From: CAZNGF01 sp964572855
GTDB lineage: Bacteria; Bipolaricaulota; Bipolaricaulia; RBG-16-55-9; JAJCYT01
Assembly: GCA_964572855.1 (NCBI GenBank)
Contig: CAZNGF010000035.1
Span: forward strand, 1-29,797
Length of the DNA stretch: 29,797 nucleotides
Reading direction: 5' to 3'
A program made the translations under genes and the position numbers. This document shows, one piece after another, positions 22,224 to 29,797 of the stretch; within the stretch, counting starts at the first letter, position 1; every line of letters starts with the position of its first letter. The notes beneath the pieces were generated by a model. That model worked only from the letters and a program-made list of their open reading frames with translations. It was not told the origin of the DNA and did no database searches.

Positions 22224-22252
22224 GAGCCGTCGGGGACGCTCCCCGGCGGCTC
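22224..22252 (+). terminator. Hairpin after diheme cytochrome gene
   Basis: A 13-bp stem with one G-U pair (22224-22236 with 22240-22252), loop CGC. The U-tract is poor. It ends just before the ccdA operator pair. Confidence 0.55.
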
Positions 22253-22260
22253 GCCCGTTC

Positions 22261-22323
22261 TGACCCAGATCAGACGCCCTTCTGATTTCCATCATGGTTT
22301 CGCCGCGCCCGGCGACCTACCCT
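22261..22323 (+). promoter_or_regulatory. Tandem Fnr/Crp-type operators and -10 before ccdA-like gene
   Basis: TGACCCAGATCA (22261-22272) and TGATTTCCATCA (22283-22294) are centred exactly 22 bp apart. TACCCT begins at 22318, 29.5 bp from the second centre, and the same TACCCT hexamer recurs at the same distance at 23219. Confidence 0.72.
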
Positions 22324-22403
22324 GCGCCCGTGCGCCATCGCCGGGCGTGGCACACGCCCGACACAACGGGTCGCGCACGCGGGTCACGCAACGAGGAGGC
22401 ACC

Positions 22404-23129
22404 ATGATCAACGTAGCCATGTTGGGTTTTTCCTTCGCCGCCGGTGTGGCGGTGTTCTTTAACCCGTGCGGGTTCCCCATGCTCCCGCCCTTTATCGCGG
22501 CCTACCTGGCGCGCGAGGAGGGCGAAGACGACAGCTTCTTCCGCAGCGTGGGCAAGGGGCTCAAGGTCGGGCTGGCCAACAGCGCGGGCTTCGTGCTGTT
22601 CTTCGGGGTCATCGGGGTCATCCTGACCTTCGCGGGCAGCGCCATCGCCGAGTACATCCCCTGGCTGGCCGGCGGCATCAGCATATTTCTCGTCGTGTTC
22701 GGCCTGCTGATGGTGTTCAAGCAGGACTTCAACGTCAGCCTGCCGCTGGACAAGTTCGCGGCCGTGGTCTCGCGCAACCGCGCCAAGCCGGGCGGCCTGG
22801 TGTTCTTCTTCCTGGGCGGGATCAGCTACGCCATCGTCTCGCTGGGGTGCGTGTTCCCGGCCTTCCTGGTGGTCGTGACCATGGCCTTCGGCGGCGGGAC
22901 CGTGAACGGGTTGGTCCAGTTCGGCGCCTACGCGATCGGGATGAGCCTGCCCATGCTGGCGCTCACCATCCTGACGGCGTGCTCGAGCGGGTTCGTCTAC
23001 AAGCACATGAACGTGATCATGCTCTACATCAAGAAGATCTCGGGCGTGATCATGGTCGGCGCCGGCATCTACGTGTTCTGGTATCAGCTCATCCTGAGCG
23101 GGATCCTGCGGGAGACGTTCAACCTCTAG
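22404..23129 (+). CDS. ccdA: CcdA/DsbD-type membrane thiol-electron transporter
   Basis: This 241-residue polytopic membrane protein has about six hydrophobic segments. The two redox cysteines of the family are visible as FFNPC22GFPMLPP and VSLGC149VFPAF, in paired NPC-P and GC-x-x-P contexts. CcdA proteins carry reducing equivalents from cytoplasmic thioredoxin across the membrane to exported thioredoxin-like proteins. Four candidate exported acceptors, plus the Sec-proteins, lie in this window. ACGAGGAGGCACC precedes the ATG at 22404. It has its own promoter of the shared regulon type. Confidence 0.92.
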   Translation: MINVAMLGFSFAAGVAVFFNPCGFPMLPPFIAAYLAREEGEDDSFFRSVGKGLKVGLANSAGFVLFFGVIGVILTFAGSAIAEYIPWLAGGISIFLVVFGLLMVFKQDFNVSLPLDKFAAVVSRNRAKPGGLVFFFLGGISYAIVSLGCVFPAFLVVVTMAFGGGTVNGLVQFGAYAIGMSLPMLALTILTACSSGFVYKHMNVIMLYIKKISGVIMVGAGIYVFWYQLILSGILRETFNL

Positions 23130-23161
23130 GCTCGGGGCCGTCGGGCTTCCCGCCGCGGACC

Positions 23162-23224
23162 TGACCGCCGTCATGTCCCCCCCTGCCCGGCGTCATACCG
23201 CGCCCTTCAGGTTCGACATACCCT
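23162..23224 (+). promoter_or_regulatory. Tandem Fnr/Crp-type operators and -10 before regulator 1
   Basis: TGACCGCCGTCA (23162-23173) and TGCCCGGCGTCA (23184-23195) are centred 22 bp apart. TACCCT begins at 23219, 29.5 bp downstream. Its position before a Crp/Fnr gene suggests autoregulation. Confidence 0.7.
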
Positions 23225-23255
23225 GAGGGAGATCGCGCTCAACAAAGGGGGTCAC

Positions 23256-24029
23256 ATGAACGCGTACCCCGCCCGCAAAGTTGCCGAAGGGCTTCCGTTC
23301 TGCGCCCACTGTTCCAAGTGCGCCGCGCTGTTTGACGGGCTAAGCGAGGGCGAACGCGCCTGGGTCGGCGACTGGCTTCACAGCTTGCAGCATGTCAAGT
23401 ACGCCGCGGGCGAGAAGATCATCCGCGAGAACCTGCCGGCCTTCGGGCTCTATCTGGTGTGCAAGGGCCGGGTCAAGGTCGTCCAGCACAAGGACGCCCC
23501 GCTCGACGCCCAGAACAAGGACAAAGAGCAGATCTTCAAGTTCGTGGGCGCCGGCGAGATGCTGGGGGAGGAGAGCCTGTTCGGAGACGGCCTCTACGCC
23601 TACTACGCCGAGACGATCGAGCCGGTCGAGGCCCGCTTCATCCACCAGAGCCAGCTCGACGAGCTCTTGCAGCACTGTCCCACGCTGCTGCGCCGCCTGA
23701 CCCAGAAGCTGGCGCTCGAGGTCAAGGCCCTGCAGGGACGCCTGATGGAATCCTCGTTCTACAGTTGTAAGGAGAAGATCGCGCGCATCCTGCTCTCGCT
23801 CACGGGCGCCTACGGCACCAAGGACACGCCCCGCCAGCTCGACCTCACGCGCGCGGACCTGGCCAAGATGGCCGGAGTCTCGGTGGAAACCGCCATCCGC
23901 ACGCTGAGCGACTTCGAGTCGCGTGGCTGGATCGGCGTGCACTACCACACCATCACGCTGTTCAAACCCGAGCAGCTCGAGAAGCTCTCCAACCCGCTCA
24001 AGGTCCACGTGCTGGAGCACGTGATGTAG
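23256..24029 (+). CDS. Crp/Fnr-family regulator 1, N-terminal CxxCxxC
   Basis: This 257-residue protein has a cyclic-nucleotide-binding-type sensor domain (about 25-140, GEKIIRENLPAFGLYLVCKGRVKV), a dimerisation helix, and a C-terminal winged helix with recognition helix SVETAIRTLSDFE. The N-terminus carries C16-x2-C19-x2-C22, which could hold an Fe-S cluster or act as a thiol switch; the spacing differs from E. coli Fnr. The recognition helix keeps the Glu and Arg that contact TGA half-sites. This suits the TGA-N6-TCA operators found throughout the window. AAAGGGGGTCAC precedes the ATG. Confidence 0.92.
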   Translation: MNAYPARKVAEGLPFCAHCSKCAALFDGLSEGERAWVGDWLHSLQHVKYAAGEKIIRENLPAFGLYLVCKGRVKVVQHKDAPLDAQNKDKEQIFKFVGAGEMLGEESLFGDGLYAYYAETIEPVEARFIHQSQLDELLQHCPTLLRRLTQKLALEVKALQGRLMESSFYSCKEKIARILLSLTGAYGTKDTPRQLDLTRADLAKMAGVSVETAIRTLSDFESRGWIGVHYHTITLFKPEQLEKLSNPLKVHVLEHVM

Positions 24030-24042
24030 GGAAAAAAATGGG

Positions 24043-24060
24043 GGGCCCGCACAGCGGGCC

Positions 24061-24061
<1 letters not shown>
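24043..24061. terminator. Terminator between convergent regulator 1 and desulfurase genes
   Basis: GGGCCCGC-ACA-GCGGGCCC is followed on the plus strand by TACTTTGTTTG and preceded by AAAAAAA, so it can serve both directions. Confidence 0.75.
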
Positions 24062-25206
<1,145 letters not shown>

Positions 25207-25234
25207 GGGAACGCTCCTTCGGTCGTTTGGCCCC

Positions 25235-25262
25235 ATTCTAACGGCCGGGGACGGGAAGCCAA
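25235..25262 (-). promoter_or_regulatory. Sigma-70-type promoter of desulfurase gene
   Basis: On the minus strand, TTGGCT (25262-25257) and TAGAAT (25240-25235) are 16 bp apart. No Fnr/Crp-type site is seen here. Confidence 0.55.
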
Positions 25263-25266
25263 ACGG

Positions 25267-25296
25267 CGCGCGCCCTCCCGTCCGGGAGGGCGCGCG
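25267..25296 (-). terminator. Terminator after regulator 2
   Basis: A perfect 13-bp stem CGCGCGCCCTCCC/GGGAGGGCGCGCG has a GTCC loop. On the minus strand it is followed by a short GTTT run. It separates the two minus-strand genes. Confidence 0.65.
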
Positions 25297-25323
25297 TGCA
25301 AGAGAGATCGAGCAATGGTCCCC

Positions 25324-26061
25324 TTACATGACGTTTTCCAAGGCCGGCACCGCGAAGGGGTGAACCAACGCGCGCAGCTTCCCTTCGTTCAGGAGCGTGA
25401 TCGTGTGGTACCGCACGTTGAGCCACCCCTCGCGCTCGAACGCGCTCAACGTGCGAATGGCGGTTTCGACCGAGATGCCGGCCATGTCGGCCATGTCCTC
25501 GCGCGTCCAGTCGACCTGCCGGACGCCGTCCGCATCCGCCTCCCCGAACGCGTCGGTCACGGCCAGCAGCAACCGGGCCACGCGCTCCCTGCAACTGTAA
25601 AAGGAGGCCTCCAGCAGGCGCTGCTCCATGGCCTTGACCTCGAGCGCCAGCTTGCGCGTGAGGTTGAGCAGGAGCTGCGGACAGCGGTCGAGCAGGTCCG
25701 CCAGCACGGCCTCGGGCACGAAGCGCGCCTGCACCGGCCCCAGCGCCACGGCGTAGTACGTGAACAGCCCGTCGCTCAACACGCAGTCCTCCCCCAGCAG
25801 CTCACCCGGGGAGACGATCTTGATGACCTGTTTCTTGTTCGGTTTGTCGCCCGGCTGGATGACCTTGACGTAGCCGCTCTGCACCCAGTAAAACCCCAGC
25901 GCCGGCATGCCCTCGTTGATCAGCTTCTCGCCCGCCGTGAAGCCGATGGTGGCCAAGCCCTTGACCGTGTGGCAGACCCGATCGCGCTCGGCCGCGCTCA
26001 AGCCCTTCAGCAGGAACGACCGCTGGTAAAAGGCCGTGGTCGGCAAGCTTGTCGCTGACAT
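25324..26061 (-). CDS. Crp/Fnr-family regulator 2
   Basis: This 245-residue protein has the same architecture as regulator 1: sensor domain (GEKLINEGMPALGFYWVQSGYVKV), dimer helix LEVKAMEQRLLEASFYSCRERVARLLL, and winged helix DMADMAGISVETAIRTLSAFE. It lacks the N-terminal CxxCxxC but has scattered cysteines. Its recognition helix is nearly the same as in regulator 1, so the two probably share or compete for operators. AAAGGGGACAGCG precedes the ATG. The paralogue pair may integrate two signals on one regulon. Confidence 0.92.
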   Translation of the reverse strand: MSATSLPTTAFYQRSFLLKGLSAAERDRVCHTVKGLATIGFTAGEKLINEGMPALGFYWVQSGYVKVIQPGDKPNKKQVIKIVSPGELLGEDCVLSDGLFTYYAVALGPVQARFVPEAVLADLLDRCPQLLLNLTRKLALEVKAMEQRLLEASFYSCRERVARLLLAVTDAFGEADADGVRQVDWTREDMADMAGISVETAIRTLSAFEREGWLNVRYHTITLLNEGKLRALVHPFAVPALENVM

Positions 26062-26133
26062 CGCTGTCCCCTTTCAAGCTCCCCGCCGGATTCGTCCTCC
26101 CCGGCGACGAACGGTTTCCTTGCCTCCGGGGAC

Positions 26134-26197
26134 AGCATAGGGCTATTGCCCTCGACCTCGAAGTGCGCGTCTCCCTGCGGGGCTGTGATGGTTATCA
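26134..26197 (-). promoter_or_regulatory. Possible Fnr-type promoter of regulator 2
   Basis: TGATGGTTATCA (26186-26197) has perfect TGAT/ATCA half-sites. A degenerate site is centred 22 bp towards the gene, and TATGCT (minus, 26139-26134) begins 30.5 bp from that second centre. The second site is poor, so confidence is limited. Confidence 0.4.
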
Positions 26198-26266
26198 TGC
26201 CTTCTTATGACTCTACTCATAGTGGAGGAGGGTCTCCCCACATCGGGAAGCAAAAGGCGGTGTCGA

Positions 26267-27034
26267 CTACGATCTGCACGCCAGCAGCGCCGCGCCCAGC
26301 GCGCCGGTGAACTCGGGCTCGGCCAGCGCCTGGATCGTTTGGTTGAGCTTGGATTCCAGCTCGCGATGGAGCACGGCGTTCTTGGCGCCGCCGCCCGAAA
26401 AGGCCACGGTTGCCTCGGCGCCGACCGCTCGGGCCAAATCGCCCACGCGCCCGGCGATCGCGCGGTGCAGCCCTAAGATGACCTCCTCCAGCGGCACGCC
26501 CTCGGCCAGCAGGCTGATGGCCTCGCTCTCGGCAAACACCGTGCACAGGCTGCTGATCTCGGCGGCCCGGCGCGCTTGCCGCCCGTGTGCGACGAACTGG
26601 TGCAACGCCAACCCCAGCGTGTCGGCCAATTCCTCCAGAAACTTGCCCGTGCCCGCGGCGCAGCGGTCGTTCATGCGGAAGTCGGTGATCTGGCCGGCGT
26701 CGTCCAGGTGAATCACCTTGGTGTCCTGCCCGCCCACGTCGATCACGGTGCGAACGGCGGGATCGAGGAAGTGCGCGCCCCTGGCGTGGCAGGTGATCTC
26801 GGTAGCCTGCCCGTCGGCAAACGGAGCGGACACGCGGCCGTAGCCCGTGACCCAGACCGCGCCCACCCCGGCGCGGGTCAGGTCGGACCCGGCCAGCAGC
26901 GCGTCGAGCACGCCTTCGGCCTGTTTTGCGCGCGCCCAGGTGGTCTGCTCCAGCTTGCGCGCCACCACCGCGTCCCCGTCCAACAGCACGGCCTTGGTCG
27001 TGCGCGATCCGATGTCGATCCCGGCGGTGATCAT
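26267..27034 (-). CDS. HgdC/BadF-type activator ATPase
   Basis: This 255-residue protein is an ASKHA-fold ATPase that reductively activates 2-hydroxyacyl-CoA dehydratase or benzoyl-CoA reductase-type enzymes. It shows GIDIGSRTTKAV (phosphate loop 1), DVGGQDTKVI, and two cysteines, C125 in NDRCAAGTGKFLE and C164 in SSLCTVFAESE. These match the ligands of the [4Fe-4S] cluster bridged by the homodimer in HgdC. Its ATG overlaps the methyltransferase stop as ATGA. It is the last gene of the operon running from 29797 and would energise the proteins encoded at 28086 and 29498. I see no other gene in 26062-26266. Confidence 0.92.
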   Translation of the reverse strand: MITAGIDIGSRTTKAVLLDGDAVVARKLEQTTWARAKQAEGVLDALLAGSDLTRAGVGAVWVTGYGRVSAPFADGQATEITCHARGAHFLDPAVRTVIDVGGQDTKVIHLDDAGQITDFRMNDRCAAGTGKFLEELADTLGLALHQFVAHGRQARRAAEISSLCTVFAESEAISLLAEGVPLEEVILGLHRAIAGRVGDLARAVGAEATVAFSGGGAKNAVLHRELESKLNQTIQALAEPEFTGALGAALLACRS

Positions 27035-28089
27035 GCGTTCTCCTCTCGCGTTCCGAAGTGGCGGCACGCCCGGACGAAGCGCGCCACGTGCTCGGGCGGC
27101 GCCTCGATGGGCACCTCGCAGCCCGTGGCCGCGATGAAGCCCTTGGGCACGGTTTTCCCGATTTGGATCATCGTGTCCAGCTCGCGTTCGACCTGCCCGG
27201 GCTCGGCCATGAGCAGGCGCGACGGGCTCAAGTTGCCGATCAAGCGCACCTTTTCTCCGAGCACGGCGTTGGCCCGAGTCAGATCGACCTGATCGAGGCT
27301 GAGCAGCTCGGCCCCGCAGTCGCCCAGTTCCTCCAACAGCGCGTCCGTGCGGCCGCAGACGTGGTACATCGTGTCCAGGTCGTAGCGCGCGCGCAGGTGG
27401 TCGAGCACGTGTCGGGTGTAGGGCTTGACGAACTCCCTGAAGTAGTCGGCCCCGATCACGCTGCCCGAGGCCAGCGGGTCGGCCAGCAGGGGCAGGCCGC
27501 CGCGTTCCAGCACGCGCACCGCGAAGCGCCTGGAGACATGCGCGCTCACTTGCAGCAAGGCCTTGGCGCGCGCGGGGTCCTCGATCAGGCTCAACAGGAA
27601 GGACTCGACCCCGGCCAGCATGGCCGCCGTGGTGAAGGGCGCCGGAACGTAGGTAACGACCATCACCCGGTCGCCGGCGGCCTCGTGGCAGCGCTCGGTG
27701 GCCTCCAGCATCGTTTGCAACCGGCCGCGGGCAAGCCAGTCGCCCTCGTTCAGCGCGACGCGTTCGATCGACGTCAACGCTTCGGTTTCCAACGCCGGCG
27801 CCTCCAGGTACGGCACGTCCTCCTCGGGGTAGGCAAACGTCGAGCCGAGCGCCTCGGCCAGCAGGCCCACGGTGGTGAACAGCGCCAGCGCGTCGTGGCC
27901 GTAGCGCTGCCAAGCCTTGATCTGTCCCTCGCTCAGCAGGCGCGCGTCCGTCACGTACTCGCGCACGGACACGCCCAGCACGCGCGCCGCGTGCGAGGTG
28001 ACCAGCGGATAGCTCAGCAGGCGGTCCGGCGCCTCGTCGATGAGCAGCAGGTTGATGCGCTCCAGAGCGGTCTGCGGTTCGTGGATCAT
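27031..28089 (-). CDS. UroD/MtaA-type methyltransferase-like protein
   Basis: This 352-residue protein of the uroporphyrinogen decarboxylase superfamily branches with corrinoid methyltransferases (MtaA/CmuA). Zinc-ligand motifs are seen as YHVCG and, near the C-terminus, ATGCEVP, which classical UroD lacks. Further markers are MVVTYVPAPFTTAAML and LIGNLSPSRLL. The ATG at 28089 overlaps the upstream stop (ATGA); a longer frame upstream lies in the other gene. It probably transfers methyl groups to or from a corrinoid or thiol carrier, but no corrinoid protein is encoded nearby in the window. The substrate is not known. Confidence 0.82.
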   Translation of the reverse strand: MIHEPQTALERINLLLIDEAPDRLLSYPLVTSHAARVLGVSVREYVTDARLLSEGQIKAWQRYGHDALALFTTVGLLAEALGSTFAYPEEDVPYLEAPALETEALTSIERVALNEGDWLARGRLQTMLEATERCHEAAGDRVMVVTYVPAPFTTAAMLAGVESFLLSLIEDPARAKALLQVSAHVSRRFAVRVLERGGLPLLADPLASGSVIGADYFREFVKPYTRHVLDHLRARYDLDTMYHVCGRTDALLEELGDCGAELLSLDQVDLTRANAVLGEKVRLIGNLSPSRLLMAEPGQVERELDTMIQIGKTVPKGFIAATGCEVPIEAPPEHVARFVRACRHFGTREENA

Positions 28090-29501
28090 CGGCGCCCCTT
28101 GAGCAGCTCGGCAAACGCCTCCAGGCGCGTACGCACTTGACCCGACAGCTCCGAGCCCGTATAGGGCACCTCGAACTGGAGGGTCGGGTAGCCCGCCCGC
28201 TTCGTGATCCAAGCCAGCAAGCTCCCCTCGGCGCCGCAGTGCGAGGTGCCGGTCACGCTGCCGATCACGACCCCCTCGGCCCCGAAGCGCTCGCACTGCT
28301 CGAGCACGGTGCGGGCACGGCGCCGGGTGGTGCCGAACATCGAGCCCCGGCCCAACGCCTCGGCCAGCGCGTCGAACGGGTCGCCCGCCTCGCGCAACGG
28401 GACCCGCGACTGGCGGTTGAGGTATTCGGTCCCGACCACCCGGCCGCCCAGCGCCTCCCAGAAGTCGAGCACGCGCGGGTCGGGCGTGGGCGAGACCCAG
28501 ACGACGCGCACGGGGTCGGGGTCGCCAAGCGGGCTTTCCCCGCGTTCGACGCGCAACTCGACCGTGCGCAACAGGTGGGCCAGGACGCGGTCGCACTCCT
28601 CCAGGTCGCCGTAGTAGTGCAGCAGCGCGAACTCGGCGAAGAACGCCTCGACCGCCGGCAGCGGCGCGCGCGCGGCCCCGTAGGTGAGCTCGCGCAGGCG
28701 GGCCACCTTCCCGCGCAGCCGGTTGACGCGCCGGATCGACTCCCTAAGCCGTTCCTCCTCGCACGGGGTGCCCAGTGCGCGCGCGAGCGCTTCGGCCGCG
28801 GCTCGAAGCGCGCGGGTCGCGTGCGGCGCCCCCCCGTCTTCCCCGGCCGAATCGCGCACGTGCGGCACGTCGACCCAGTGCGTCGGCCGGCCGGACCAGT
28901 CGAGCAGGTCCATCACGGCGTGGAAGTCGTCGCAGGTCGCGCCGCTGGCGCACAGGAACAAGGCCGGGTCGGGGAAGTAGGCCCCCTTGAGCGCCGCCCC
29001 CAGGCTCGCCCGCGAGAAACACGCGTTTTCGCCCAGGCCGTAGCGCTGGGCGGCTTCGAACAGCACGCCGCTCTCGCTCAGGAAGGGGGTGGTCCAGTGG
29101 CAGTCCGGGTAGAACGGGACGGCGTCGGGAAAGGCGTTGACCAAAACGGGCAGCACGCCCAAATCGCCCAGCGTGGCCACCACGTCCTTGCCCGCCTGCC
29201 GCGCGCGGAACAGCCGCTCGGACTCGCTCAGCACGAAGCTCCAGAGGCGCCAGGCGGCCAGCGAGTTGTCGAAGCTGAGCCGCTTGAGGTGGCGCGCGCC
29301 GTAGGCGAGGTAGTGACAGGGCGGGAACAGGTACGTGCTCCAGTCGGCCTCGGGGCGGTCGCGGTAATAGCGCACGGCGTCGATCGCGGCCTGCGGTACG
29401 GTCGAAAAGTGCGCGTTCCAACCCGCATAATCGAGCTTGGCGGGGGGGGCGTCCCGGTGTTCGTTGAGGATCGGTTCGTTCCGGGTCAGGGTCTGGCTCA
29501 T
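28086..29501 (-). CDS. 2-hydroxyacyl-CoA dehydratase/BcrC-HgdB-type protein
   Basis: This 471-residue protein of the 2-hydroxyacyl-CoA dehydratase D-component family shows TYLFPPCHYLAYGARHLKRLSFDNS, PFYPDCHWTTPFLSESG, FLCASGATCDDFHAVMDLLDW, VVWVSPTPDPRVLDFWEALGG and a C-terminal GTSHCGAEGSLLAWI. Several conserved cysteines can ligate a [4Fe-4S] cluster. The ATG at 29501 overlaps the preceding gene's stop as ATGA. It probably forms a heteromer with the product at 29498. The substrate is not determinable; the CoA-ester specificity of the family may not hold. Confidence 0.85.
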   Translation of the reverse strand: MSQTLTRNEPILNEHRDAPPAKLDYAGWNAHFSTVPQAAIDAVRYYRDRPEADWSTYLFPPCHYLAYGARHLKRLSFDNSLAAWRLWSFVLSESERLFRARQAGKDVVATLGDLGVLPVLVNAFPDAVPFYPDCHWTTPFLSESGVLFEAAQRYGLGENACFSRASLGAALKGAYFPDPALFLCASGATCDDFHAVMDLLDWSGRPTHWVDVPHVRDSAGEDGGAPHATRALRAAAEALARALGTPCEEERLRESIRRVNRLRGKVARLRELTYGAARAPLPAVEAFFAEFALLHYYGDLEECDRVLAHLLRTVELRVERGESPLGDPDPVRVVWVSPTPDPRVLDFWEALGGRVVGTEYLNRQSRVPLREAGDPFDALAEALGRGSMFGTTRRRARTVLEQCERFGAEGVVIGSVTGTSHCGAEGSLLAWITKRAGYPTLQFEVPYTGSELSGQVRTRLEAFAELLKGRR

Positions 29502-29797
29502 AGCATCTCCAAAAAGGCTTCGATGCGCGTGCGCAGTTGCTCGGTGTGCGAGGGCGCGTAGTCGCCGTCGATGTGCACGAAGGGCACGCCGAGGTCGGCC
29601 TTGAAGCGCTTGGCCTGCAGCGTCCAGGGATCGCAGAATTCCAACGTCTTGTAGAGCACGCCGTCGATGCGGGCGCGCTCGATTTCGGCGCGCACGTGCT
29701 CGAGCAGGGATCCGTGCGGCCGGCTCACGTGCCAGGAGCGTTCCAGCGCGCCGTGGGCCAGCGCGCGCCAGGGGTCGTCGTCGAGCGCGAAATCGTG
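29498..29797 (-). CDS. HgdB/BcrC-type protein, partial (N-terminus beyond window)
   Basis: The frame is open to the window edge, leaving the last 99 residues. The ending GVLYKTLEFCDPWTLQAKRF, PFVHIDGDYAPSHTEQLRTRIEAFLEML is characteristic of 2-hydroxyacyl-CoA dehydratase D-components (FCDPW, GDY, RIEAFLEML). It overlaps the next gene by four bases. A GTG at 29728 is an internal candidate start but the homology continues upstream (PWRALAHGALERSW), so the gene begins outside. Confidence 0.85.
   Translation of the reverse strand, partial: HDFALDDDPWRALAHGALERSWHVSRPHGSLLEHVRAEIERARIDGVLYKTLEFCDPWTLQAKRFKADLGVPFVHIDGDYAPSHTEQLRTRIEAFLEML

Overview
This is a GC-rich bacterial window, probably from a Chloroflexota-type organism. 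The main evidence is a YVTN beta-propeller protein, a truncated beta-helix gene whose C-terminus resembles Chloroflexota proteins, and characteristic dispersed intergenic palindromes. The lineage call is an inference. Most genes encode exported redox proteins. The central observation is that UGA is apparently read as selenocysteine (Sec) many times within 15 kb. Four full-length genes are interrupted only by a UGA, at 4283, 6637, 15413 and 17382. Each UGA is followed 17-18 nt later by the apical loop of a bacterial SECIS-like hairpin. Three of these genes are iodothyronine-deiodinase-like proteins (Sec-Pro-Pro motif) and one is a thioredoxin/peroxiredoxin-like protein with a Sec-x-x-Cys motif.

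A second, less expected layer consists of mini-ORFs (A at 3512, B at 5964, C at 13213, D at 14090). Each has a Shine-Dalgarno sequence, an ATG and an in-frame UGA at codon 9-13. A palindromic hairpin of the TTGTG-GTN-CACAA type follows, with its loop starting exactly 17 nt after the UGA. A and B each carry a second in-frame UGA, 30 codons on, with the same geometry. A and B differ mostly by synonymous or conservative changes between their UGAs, so the post-UGA frame looks translated. Three of the four lie at the head of units encoding larger selenoproteins, so they may be mini-selenoproteins or selenium-sensing leader peptides.

Layout: 1-1010 (-) beta-propeller; 1623-3370 (+) pentaheme cytochrome and thioredoxin-like protein; 3512-5695 (+) mini-ORF A, deiodinase-like 1, periplasmic binding protein 1; 5964-9148 (+) mini-ORF B, deiodinase-like 2, binding proteins 2 and 3; 12969-9201 (-) uptake [NiFe] hydrogenase operon (membrane cytochrome, small subunit, large subunit, maturation protease); 13213-13759 mini-ORF C and a beta-helix remnant; 14090-18469 (+) mini-ORF D, second pentaheme cytochrome, deiodinase-like 3, binding protein 4, Sec-thioredoxin, lipoprotein; 18806-23129 thioredoxin-like proteins, glutaredoxin, diheme cytochrome and CcdA; 23256-26061 two Crp/Fnr regulators flanking a cysteine desulfurase; 29797-26267 (-) a translationally coupled operon of two 2-hydroxyacyl-CoA-dehydratase-type proteins, a UroD-type methyltransferase and an HgdC-type activator ATPase.

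Many promoters share Fnr/Crp-type palindromes (TGACC-N2-GGTCA and variants), often as pairs with centres exactly 22 bp apart. A TAnnnT-like -10 element starts about 29.5 bp from the centre of one site in the pair. They precede the cytochromes, mini-ORFs A, C and D, the thioredoxin genes, ccdA and the first regulator gene itself. This points to one redox-responsive regulon. A plausible model is that CcdA moves reductant across the membrane to the exported thioredoxin-like proteins, these reduce the selenoproteins, and the orphan binding proteins present or sense the substrate. The substrate is unknown.
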